From JASGMR01 sp963664675 (GTDB lineage: Bacteria; Thermotogota; Thermotogae; Petrotogales; Kosmotogaceae), in NCBI GenBank assembly GCA_963664675.2, contig CAXXLB010000018.1, forward strand, positions 1-8,417: 8,417 nucleotides of DNA, given 5' to 3'. Shown here one piece after another: positions 1 to 6,877 of this stretch (its first letter is position 1; each line of letters opens with the position of its first letter). The translations under genes were made by a program, and so were the position numbers. Under the pieces are notes generated by a model. It worked only from the letters and a program-made list of their open reading frames with translations, made no database searches and had not been told where the DNA came from.

Positions 1-1
1 G

Positions 2-242
2 AAAAACGGTTCACGCCTTATGGATTATATTGCAGATAATGTATATACTTTAACACTTGCCGTAAGCTTGGGTCATACAAGAACGCTAATCGAACACCCG
101 GCTTCAATGACTCACTCTGTCGTACCGGCAGATAAACTTGAAGAACGTGGAATCAATGCCGGCGGGTATTCGTATCGCGTGCGGATTGGAAAAAACGAAA
201 GATTTAATTATGGATATTGAAGAAGCTTTAAATCATATTTAA
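2..242 (+). CDS. PLP-dependent Cys/Met metabolism lyase (methionine gamma-lyase / cystathionine gamma-synthase family), C-terminal fragment, one frameshift
   Basis: The window opens inside this gene, so only about the last 79 residues are visible. The segment reading AVSLGHTRTLIEHPASMTHS is the hallmark C-terminal block of the fold-type I PLP family that cleaves or builds methionine, homocysteine and cystathionine; the PLP lysine lies upstream, outside the window. The frame opened at base 2 would run to a stop at 218-220 with an uncharacteristic tail. Removing one G from the GGG at 164-166 restores the expected ending GGIRIACGLEKTKDLIMDIE and moves the stop to 240-242. Which member of the family it is (gamma-lyase, gamma-synthase or acetylhomoserine sulfhydrylase) cannot be decided from this part. 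The next gene starts only 2 bases after the repaired stop, which suggests co-transcription. Confidence 0.85.
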
Positions 243-244
243 GA

Positions 245-686
245 ATGAAAAGATTTTTTTTCATAGCGTTAATAGTGGTATTGGAAATTCCCGGATTTGC
301 TCAATCACTTTCTCAAAAGGATTTGAACGAACATGTCCGGGGGTATTTTATTCTACGGCAATTCTTCATTCCTGGTAACAGCCGGAGGTTTTTTACAACT
401 CCCTGACCAGGAAATTAATGACGAGTACCGGGACTATTACAGAAAAGTTTATGGTGATTCGACTATTGTTAATCCGAATACAGTGCTGGCAAACAATGAT
501 TCAGAAGTTCTTCAATACATCGTTCCATTTATAAATGTTTCTGACTTTGGGAAGAATTTTATCAATCTTCCCGATGATTATCAGCTGAATGACTTCCTTG
601 CCACTGACAGTTCGGGAAGGGTGGAATTTCGCCAGGGACTTTATTCCATTATCGGCGAGATAATGAAAAGAGCAAAAAGAGAATAA
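245..686 (+). CDS. Small secreted protein of unknown function, one frameshift
   Basis: The ATG at 245 opens a classic signal peptide: MKRFF, a hydrophobic core (IALIVVLEIPG) and a likely cleavage site after GFAQ, about residue 20. After codon 32 this frame runs to a stop at about 400, while the frame that stays open from 333 continues to 686. Dropping one G from the GGGGG at 339-343 joins them into a protein of 146 residues. The mature part is hydrophilic, has no cysteines, and contains segments such as GNSSFLVTAGGFLQLPDQE and ends in KRAKRE. I recognise no domain or catalytic motif. The signal peptide and lack of further membrane segments predict export to the periplasm or beyond. It begins 2 bases after the lyase and lies 50 bases before pgeF. 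The existence of the gene is well supported; its function is unknown. Confidence 0.7.
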
Positions 687-736
687 ATAACTCTTATTCT
701 AACCAATTATTTTTACTTATTCGGAAAATCTCATCC

Positions 737-1479
737 ATGAAAATAATTTCCAGTCGGCTGTTTTGAACAATTTCCGGAGATAAAATTCGGATTCAGTACA
801 AAAATAGGATTGAACCGTCAATCACCTTTTTTCTTTAATATGTCTTTTACTGTCGGAGACGAAAAAACAAAGGTTATTAAAAACCGGGACAGAGTTCTAT
901 TCGGTATTTGATTTAACTCCCGAGAAAGTCGCCTATCAGAAGCAAACACATAGTGACATTATTACATCTGTGAAAGACGGGGGATATATCGGCGAAAGTG
1001 ACTCAATGATTACAAATAAAAACAATATAGGGCTTGCGGTTTCCTCCGCAGATTGCACGGCAATATTTTTATACGATCCTCTGAAAAAGGTTATCGCGGC
1101 TGTTCATTCCGGCTGGAGAGGAACACAAAAAAGAATTCTGGCAAAAACTCTTAGAGTACTATTAAAAGAATACGGTTGCTCGTCGCAAAGTATTTATGCC
1201 TATCTGGCGCCTTCAATCTCACAATTAAATTATGAAGTCGGGGATGAAGTATCAGCGTTATTCGAATCAAAATACCTGTTAAGGAAAAATGATAAAATTT
1301 ATCTTGATGTAGCGGGAAATAATTACGATATGCTACTTGATGCGGGAATACCTAAAAGTAATATTGAAAAGTCAGATTTATGCAGCTTTGCAGAAAAAGA
1401 CTTACTGCAATCTTACCGAAGGGACGGACAAATTTCGGGAAGAGCATTCGGTTTAATAATGCAGGGGGGAAAATTATGA
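737..1479 (+). CDS. pgeF: Purine nucleoside phosphorylase / YfiH (PgeF, laccase-domain) family protein, two frameshifts
   Basis: Repaired, this is a 246-residue member of the YfiH/PgeF/LACC1 family, the usual length. The family is known for zinc-dependent purine nucleoside phosphorolysis (with adenosine deaminase activity), and in E. coli also for editing cell-wall precursors. The three metal/catalytic ligands are present: His71 in QKQTHSD, Cys106 in SSADC and His123 in AVHSGWRG, almost at the same numbers as in E. coli YfiH. Other family blocks are KFGFSTKIG and NMSFTVGDE near the N terminus and RRDGQISGRAFG near the end. The first shift is an extra T in 761-764, which makes an immediate TGA. 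The second is an extra T in 907-909, again giving TGA. The ATG at 737 is chosen because it precedes the N-terminal family block. The stop overlaps the next start by 4 bases (ATGA). Confidence 0.93.
1464..1470 (+). promoter_or_regulatory. Ribosome binding site of the EamA transporter gene
   Basis: A G-rich Shine-Dalgarno-like stretch (GGGGGGA) lies inside the end of pgeF, 5 bases before the ATG at 1476. It fixes the start of the transporter gene and suggests translational coupling through the ATGA overlap. The G run could itself carry an extra base like other runs in this window. Confidence 0.55.
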
Positions 1480-2403
1480 ATAATGAAAGACTGAAAATAG
1501 GAGCCGGCTATGTTTTGATTTGCCTGTTGTGGGGATCTACCTGGATGGCTATTCGAATCGGGCTCGATTATTTAACTCCCTTTATTTCATGCGGTATCCG
1601 TTTTCTTATCGGGGGCGACATTTATATACTTAATTATGTCTTATAAAAAAAATACCATTGCAACGGGATAAAAAATCAATCTTGCTTTATCTTTTTATGG
1701 GATTCTTTTCTTTTGTAAATTCCATTTGGTCTGGTTTACTGGGCTGAACAATATGTTCCGACAGGATTAGCTTCAGTACTTTTCTCAGTATTTCCATTCC
1801 TGGTTATAATATTTTCCAGAATTATCTTCCCGGAAAATAAGATAGGAATATTTAAAAATCACGGGAGTATTAATGGGATTTGTCGGGTTAATTATAATAT
1901 TTTCCGCGGGACTTTCTTTTGATATGAATATCAACTTATGGGGAATGTCGGCAATTTTTCTCAGCGCCGCCTTGCAAGCCATAGTTGTAGTTGTAATGAA
2001 AAAATACGGCGGAGAATTGCATGTTCTTTCCATGAATTTTATACCAGTTCTGATTGGTGGCGTATCTCTTACACTTGCCGGATTTGTTCTCGAGAGATTC
2101 CTCTTCTTGGCGGTTTTCCACTGAAGCAATGCTATCGATTTCTTATCTCGCATTTTTTCGGTACTGTTATAACTTTTACAACGTATTACTGGTTGTTAAA
2201 AAAAATAAACGTAGTAATTCTTTCACTTTCAAATTTCATCACTCCCATCATTGCTCTGTTTCTCGGTTGGATATTCCTAAACGAGCTGTTTACTCTGCAA
2301 GATCTGCTCGGAAGTTCTTTCGTGCTAATTGGGATATTATTTTGCTAATTTTAGGGGTCTGAAAAACTACTATTTATCGAATTTGGCAATTAAACATGAC
2401 TAA
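1476..2403 (+). CDS. EamA / drug-metabolite transporter (DMT) superfamily permease, about seven frameshifts
   Basis: Pieces in all three frames join into one 306-residue protein, the normal length for a ten-helix DMT/EamA inner-membrane permease. The first helix carries LLWGSTWMAIRIG and a later one GLVYWAEQYVPTGLASVLFS, both typical of EamA proteins. The second half has FGTVITFTTYYWLLKKIN and SLSNFITPIIALFLGWIFLN, the repeated EamA domain. Shifts fit one extra base at each of 1611-1615 (G5), 1665-1667 (G3), 1724-1727, 1854-1858 (A5), 2092-2097 (GAGAGA), 2153-2158 (T6) and 2340-2343 (T4). The last repair moves the stop from 2348 to 2401-2403 and adds a tail of about 20 residues that overlaps the folB start by 8 bases. 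The substrate cannot be told; metabolite or amino-acid efflux is common in the family. Seven shifts is the highest density in the window, so true decay of this gene cannot be fully excluded. Confidence 0.88.
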
Positions 2404-2766
2404 TATCCTAAGAATAATAAAAACGCTTCATTTTATGCCTATCACGGTGCTTTAAAAGAAGAACAACATATCGGGGGTAAATTTGAAGCGGATGTTGATA
2501 TACACACCGATTTTAGTAAAGCCGTTATAAATGACGACCTGGAACAAACCGTGAATTACGAAAAAGTTTATAAATTCATTAATTCGATTATTCACGAAAA
2601 AAAATATTATCTTATTGAAACTCTTGCTACAATTATTGCCGATGAATTATTAATGCAATTTCCAAATATTCAAAAAGTATGTGTGAGAGTTCGAAAAAAC
2701 AGTGTTCCTGTCGGCGGTTTAATTGATTGTGTTGAAGCAGAAGTGATTAAGGAAAATGGTAAGTAA
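2396..2766 (+). CDS. folB: Dihydroneopterin aldolase (FolB), one indel near the start
   Basis: FolB converts 7,8-dihydroneopterin to 6-hydroxymethyl-7,8-dihydropterin and glycolaldehyde in folate synthesis, in the cytoplasm as an octamer. The repaired protein is about 122 residues, the family norm. Visible motifs are SFYAYHGALKEEQ at about residue 10, the active-site glutamate in YLIETLAT (Glu74) and the catalytic lysine in RVRKN (Lys100), followed by PVGG. The ATG at 2396 reads MTNILRI and then loses frame within 2413-2423. The fit is either two extra bases (an AT repeated in AATAATAAAAA, giving RIKNASFYAYHG) or one missing A (giving RIIKNAS). The start overlaps the transporter end by 8 bases, and the end overlaps folK by 11 bases. 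Pairing with folK, the next pathway enzyme, supports the call. Confidence 0.93.
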
Positions 2767-3257
2767 TATTTTTCTCGGAATCGGATCGAACAAAGGCGAC
2801 AAGGCAAAACTTATTTCCGAAACCGTTAAAAGAATTAAAGCTGACCCGAAAATTGAGTTTATAAAAAGTTCTTCACTTTATGAAACGAAACCTTACGGAA
2901 TTAAAGAACAGGACAATTTCTTTAATCTTGTAATTGAAATAAAAAAGTAGCTATGGCCTGATAGAGCTTTTTGAAAGATTAAAAAAAATAGAAAAGGATT
3001 TGGGGAGGCAGGTAAGTGAAAGATGGGGCCCAAGGGAAATTGATATAGATATTCTTTTTTACGATAATGTTATTTTTGAAAATGATATGTTGATAATTCC
3101 CCATAAAGATTTGTTGAACAGAGATTTTGTTCTCGTTCCGATGAATGAAATTTCGCCTGATTTTATTCATCCTGTTACCGGGGAAAAAATTAGTGAGTTG
3201 GTATCGGATAAACTGGAAGTAACTATTATCAGAAAGATAAATAATCAGACAGATTAA
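2756..3257 (+). CDS. folK: 2-amino-4-hydroxy-6-hydroxymethyldihydropteridine pyrophosphokinase (HPPK, FolK), one frameshift
   Basis: FolK transfers pyrophosphate from ATP to the pterin made by FolB. The repaired protein has 166 residues, close to E. coli FolK. It starts FLGIGSNKGDK (residues 6-16), the pterin-binding N terminus. It carries the signature ERWGPREIDIDILFY with Trp90, and Asp96 and Asp98 as the two magnesium ligands, then IPHKDLLNRDFVLVPM, the conserved C-terminal block. The frame from 2756 ends at a TAG at 2948-2950; removing one base within 2941-2949 continues it as SYGLIELFERLKKIEKDLG in the frame that ends at 3257. The shift lies between two highly conserved halves, so loss of function is unlikely to be real. 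The start overlaps folB by 11 bases. An AAGGA sits very close to the ATG. Confidence 0.95.
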
Positions 3258-3263
3258 GAATCC

Positions 3264-3267
3264 GGAG
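3264..3267 (+). promoter_or_regulatory. Ribosome binding site deciding the TTG start of the deoxynucleoside kinase
   Basis: GGAG lies 7 bases before the TTG at 3275, an ideal spacing, and no ATG lies between it and the P-loop of the kinase. This supports the use of a non-ATG start codon in a gap of only 17 bases after folK. Confidence 0.5.
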
Positions 3268-3274
3268 TTCTGTT

Positions 3275-3921
3275 TTGAAGGAAATAAGATTTATTGCTAT
3301 TGAAGGAGTTATTGGGGCAGGAAAAACGTCGCTGGCTCATAAACTTACCGATAGACTTAACGCTAATCTTATCCTGGAAGAGTTTGAATCAAATCCCTTC
3401 CTGGGTAAATTTTACGATGACAGAAAGAGATACGCGTTTCAGACTCAAATGTTCTTTCTCTTTAACCGCTACAAAACAGCAGCAGTTACTTAACCAGGAA
3501 GATCTTTTTTCGAACTTTATTGTATCGGATTATATCTTTGATAAGGATAAAATATTCGCTTACCTGAATCTTGAAGGGGAAGAATTAAAGTTATATGAAA
3601 ATATCTATCCGATCCTGGAAAGAAATCTCCGCAAACCAGATCTTGTTGTGTTCCTGCAGTCAAGTATTGACAGACTTATGTATAACATCAAGAGGAGAGG
3701 AAGAAGAGTTTGAAAAGGGAATGACCCGTTCTTATGTCAAGGATCTCAGCGAATCGTATAATAATTTTTTCTTCAAGTACGGTAATAGTCCTTTGTTAAT
3801 TGTTAATACAACCGAAATCGATTTTGTAAATAATGATGAAGATTTCGAGGAACTTTATAACCAAATTTTCCGGGAGGATCGAGGATTTATAGAATACTTC
3901 AATCCCGGACCAAGAGTATAA
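3275..3921 (+). CDS. Deoxynucleoside kinase (deoxyadenosine/deoxyguanosine/deoxycytidine kinase family), two frameshifts
   Basis: The repaired protein has 214 residues, the usual size of bacterial dNK-family enzymes, which phosphorylate salvaged deoxynucleosides with ATP or another NTP. The P-loop GVIGAGKTS is at residues 11-19, followed by the LEEFESNPFLGKFY block with the substrate-side glutamate and the segment RYAFQTQMFFLFNRY. VSDYIFDKDKIFA stands where many relatives have a DRS/ERS motif. KRRGREFEKGM is the arginine-rich lid, and NTTEIDF precedes the C-terminal helix. The shifts are an extra A in 3473-3476 and an extra base in 3701-3707. The start is TTG with GGAG upstream. Nucleobase preference cannot be read from sequence alone. 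Together with pgeF upstream it suggests a nucleoside-salvage theme in this operon. Confidence 0.92.
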
Positions 3922-3922
3922 T

Positions 3923-4138
3923 ATGTTTTTTCGTTTTTTACTATATACATTACTTTTTTACTTCATTTTTAAGATTATTCGGTTTATTGCCCGGCTTATG
4001 ACCAAACCTGCCGAGCAGCCAAAAGGTCCCACGGTTAATAATTCCCCTGAAAAGAAAAAGTTTGATATTGATTCCCACGATATCATTGAAGCGGAATTTG
4101 AAGAAATTAAAGACAATGAAAAAAATAATTCGAATTAA
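3923..4138 (+). CDS. Small membrane-anchored protein, DUF4834-like, unknown function
   Basis: This 71-residue protein has one N-terminal hydrophobic helix (FFRFLLYTLLFYFIFKIIRF, residues 2-21), then a basic turn (ARLMTKPAE) and a polar tail. The tail has a proline/lysine-rich linker followed by an acidic segment, SHDIIEAEFEEIKDNE. A short N-terminal helix, a linker and an acidic (D/E)IIxxxFEEIK-type tail match my recollection of the small Bacteroidetes DUF4834 proteins, but I could not verify this. The frame is intact. It begins 1 base after the kinase stop and ends directly against the glycosyltransferase ATG, so it is translated in the operon. The charge distribution predicts an inner-membrane anchor with a cytoplasmic tail. 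No function can be assigned. Confidence 0.75.
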   Translation: MFFRFLLYTLLFYFIFKIIRFIARLMTKPAEQPKGPTVNNSPEKKKFDIDSHDIIEAEFEEIKDNEKNNSN

Positions 4139-5249
4139 ATGGCAAAAACCGATTTACCTTCAAAGCTAATATACTCGCTGCTAAGACTATTTCTGGCAGT
4201 TAAAGAAAAACCAGTGGTACTGAAGAATCCCCGGAAATTTTTAGTGATTCGTCAGCACAATCAGTTCGGTGATCTGCTTGCCAGCGTATCTCTGTTCAGG
4301 GCGATCAAACAAACTTTTCCGGACTCAGAATTGTCGGTTATTGTTAGTCCCGAGAATCATTTTGCAGGTTACCAAAAACGAATTCATAAACAGAACATTT
4401 TTGTTCGATAAAACAAAACTTTTTTCTCCTGCTTATCTAAAGGAATTGAAAGATTTTTTAAGTGACTCTTATGATGTTGTTATAGTACCTGCTACGGTAT
4501 CGATTTCAACAACAAGCTGTTTATTGTCAAGATTTGCCCACGCTAAAAATCGTTATCGGACCGGGATCATTGGACGGGAATGATAATCCTGTTTCTTTTC
4601 TTTTTAACGCCCGTGTTTAAACTGAACTGGCAAAATCATCCCGACGCTCATGTATCCGATTTCAGTCTTGATATTGTTCGTCCTTTCGGTATGGATACGA
4701 AAGATTATTCTTCGAAAATAAGTTATGATAAAAACGATAGTGATTTTGCCAGAGCTTTTTGTTCTTGAATACCTGAAGGGAAAAGGGAAAAAAATATTCG
4801 GATTTCACGTTGGAGCAGGTAAACCCTCAAACCGATGGTCGCTTGAGAAATTTACGGAAGTAATTGCCTCGCTTCAAAAAAAATATGATGCTGCAATATA
4901 TCTTACGGGCAGCAGCAGTGATAAAACGGAAATAGACTATGTACGTCGGAAACTCGATTTTGAGGTCGGACTATTTTTAAATAACACAATTCCGCAATTA
5001 GCTGCGATGATAGACCAAAGTGATTTATTTGTAACTAACGATACTGGAGTGATGCATGTTGCCGGTACAACAGGTACTCCTCAGGTCTCTCTTTTCGGAC
5101 CTACCAATCCCTTTAATTGGGCACCGATCGGAAGCAACAAACAATTCATCAGAAAATCCGACCTTATAAATGATATATCAGTCGAAAATGTTCTATCTCT
5201 ATGCTTTAAGTTACTGAACCCAAATAATGAAGGTACTGATGAAAAATAA
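4139..5249 (+). CDS. Glycosyltransferase family 9 (ADP-heptose:LPS heptosyltransferase-like), four frameshifts
   Basis: The repaired protein has 368 residues, as expected for GT9 enzymes of the GT-B fold, which add heptose or related sugars to the lipopolysaccharide core at the cytoplasmic face of the inner membrane. The N-terminal domain shows FLVIRQHNQFGDLLASVSLF and FPDSELSVIVSPEN, the acceptor-side block. The C-terminal domain shows FGFHVGAGKPSNRWSLEKF, LTGSSSDKTE and the donor-binding NDTGVMHVAGTTGTPQVSLF (Asn299 onward), then FGPTNPFNW. Shifts fit extra bases at 4367-4368 (GG), 4545-4549 (A5), 4616-4618 (T3, creating an immediate TAA) and 4756-4760 (T5). The ATG at 4139 touches the previous stop. 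The end overlaps ppx by 11 bases. Whether it acts on LPS core or another glycan is not decidable here. Confidence 0.92.
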
Positions 5250-6817
5250 CAGACTCGCTGCCATTGATATCGGTACAAATTCGTTTCACCTCATTGTGGC
5301 TGAGATTAGTAAGGATAGCAATTTTTAAAATTGTAGATCGTGAAAAAGAGGTGATAAGGTTAAGCGAGGGGAGTAAATTCGATATTAAAAATATACTTCC
5401 TGAAGCATGCGACAGAGCTGTTATTGCCCTTAAAAGATTTGCCGGAATTTCAGAATCGCATGGTGCGGAATTAAGAGCTGTTGCGACAAGCGCTGTTCGT
5501 GAAGCTACGAATAAAAATGAGTTTATTAAACGTGTTCTGGATGAAACCGGTGTTGAAATTGAAGTTATTGACGGGCTGGAAGAAGCACGGCTTATTTACC
5601 TTGGTGTGTTAAAAAGCCGTTCCGATATTCGAAAGCAAGACTCTTTGTATTGATATTGGGGGGGTGGAAGTACGGAATTAACCGTCGGCTACAGAGGAAA
5701 TGTACTCTATTCAAATAGTCTAAAGTTAGGCGCCGTACGACTAACCCAGAAATTTTTCGCGGATTATGAAATCACCAAAGAAAGAATTAATGAGTGCAAG
5801 AACTGGGTCTCCGGTGAAATTTCTCCTGCTATCCAACAAATTAAAAATATTGGTTTTGATTTATGTGTCGGAACTTCGGGCACAATTATGTCTACCGGTT
5901 TGATGGCGATGGCTAAACAAAAAAGAAGACTTCCTGTTACCGGTATTTTGAACAATCAGGTTATAACTTATACTGAGTTGAACGATATTTATCATCTTAT
6001 TCTTGAAAAACAATCTGTTGAAGAGAGAAAAAAGATTAAGGGACTTGACCCGAAACGTGCCGATATAATTCAATCCGGGATAATAATATTCCGAACAATA
6101 CTCAAAGCCCTTCAGGTAAACGAGTATAATATTTCCGGGTATTCTCTTCGTGAGGGAATTATAATTGATACATTGCAGAAGAAAAAAGAGGATAATCTTC
6201 AGCCTAAACTAAGAGATATAAGATTTGAGAGTATTAAACATCTTGCCAAAATTTCTGATTTCGACCAGAAACATTGTCAGCACGTAGCAAATCTTGCCCT
6301 GCAGATATTTGATCAGACTGTACATATTCACGGTTTGCATAACGAACATCGTGAGTATCTTGAAGCGGCGGCTTTATTACACGATATCGGATATCATATA
6401 GGTCACGCCAGGCATCACATTCATTCTCACTATATAATAAAAAACAGTGAGTTACTTGGGTTTAACGAAAAAGAGAAACTCATAATCGCCAATATATCCA
6501 GGTATCATCGTAAAAGTCATCCGAAACCCAGCCATGATGATTTTATGACGCTAAGCGAAAACAGCAAAGACGTAGTAAAAAAATTAGCATCAATACTGCG
6601 TGTTGCAGATTCACTGGACAGGAGACACAAAGAAAATATTCGGAATATTTCCGTTAGTGTAACTGATACTGAAATAATATTTGAATTGAGCTATACAGGT
6701 GAAGAACCGGAAGTAGAAATCTGGAATCTTGGCAGAAGGCAGGGATTAATGGAAGAAGTTTTTTCTAAAAAATTAAAAATAGAAACAATTTGTCTTGACC
6801 AGGGTACAAATGGGTAA
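5239..6817 (+). CDS. ppx: Ppx/GppA phosphatase with C-terminal HD domain (exopolyphosphatase / pppGpp phosphohydrolase), three frameshifts
   Basis: The repaired protein has 524 residues, typical of full-length Ppx. It releases phosphate from polyphosphate and/or converts pppGpp to ppGpp; the two activities cannot be separated by sequence here. The ASKHA ATPase-like fold is marked by AAIDIGTNSFHLIVAEI (residues 7-23), RAVATSAVREATN, IDGLEEARLIYLGV with catalytic glutamates, IDIGGGSTEL (about 137) and VGTSGTI (about 209). The C-terminal half is an HD-type domain with AALLHDIGYHIGHARHHIHS (His/Asp at about 380), RYHRKSHPKP and ILRVADSLDRRH. The shifts are an extra T in 5322-5326 (immediate TAA), an extra base in 5632-5638 and two extra G in the seven-G run 5658-5664, exactly in the phosphate-binding loop. 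The rest, 5663-6817, is one clean frame. AAGG lies 5 bases before the ATG at 5239. Confidence 0.93.
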
Positions 6818-6833
6818 TTTTCCAATTTTTAAC

Positions 6834-6841
6834 TAAATTTG
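6834..6841 (+). promoter_or_regulatory. Possible Bacteroidetes-type -7 promoter element upstream of asnS
   Basis: TAAATTTG matches the TAnnTTTG consensus of Bacteroidetes primary sigma promoters and lies 36 bases before the asnS start, inside the only sizeable gap (60 bases) of the operon after pgeF. I found no well-placed TTTG upstream partner at the expected 19-21 base spacing. A TTGACC at 6795-6800 is too far away. In AT-rich DNA this match could be chance. Confidence 0.3.
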
Positions 6842-6877
6842 TCTACAATAAAATTAAGAATAAAAACGAGATTGATT

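Noticed and set aside
687..736. Possible terminator or small RNA in the gap before pgeF
   Set aside because: The 50 bases are AT-rich with T runs but show no GC-rich stem or conserved structure that I can see.
1785..2153. 122-codon open frame on the minus strand
   Set aside because: It lies entirely opposite the transporter coding sequence, its translation shows no domain, and it has no ribosome binding site or operon partner. It is a shadow of the sense gene.
1476..2403. Transporter as a true pseudogene
   Set aside because: All seven changes are single-base gains, and the restored protein keeps family motifs and length. Decay would be expected to include deletions and stop substitutions. 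It remains possible but less likely than sequence error.
761..5328. Programmed +1 frameshifting, since several shifts (761-766, 907-911, 2340-2348, 2945-2950, 4616-4620, 5322-5328) put a stop codon right at or within one codon of the shift, as in Euplotes
   Set aside because: Inserting a T before AAA, GAA or AGC codons automatically creates TAA, TGA or TAG, so the stops are a by-product. Many other sites have no nearby stop, the sites share no motif, one needs two bases removed, and they occur in unrelated housekeeping genes.
5888..6817. A separate 309-residue HD-domain protein starting at 5888
   Set aside because: The ATG at 5888 lies inside the Ppx motif VGTSGTIMSTG, and the same frame is open upstream to 5663, where it joins the Ppx phosphate loop. 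It is the downstream part of one Ppx protein.
6839..6877. TTG at 6839 as the asnS start
   Set aside because: It adds 13 residues with no family counterpart, overlaps a possible promoter element and has no Shine-Dalgarno. The ATG at 6878 begins the conserved domain.
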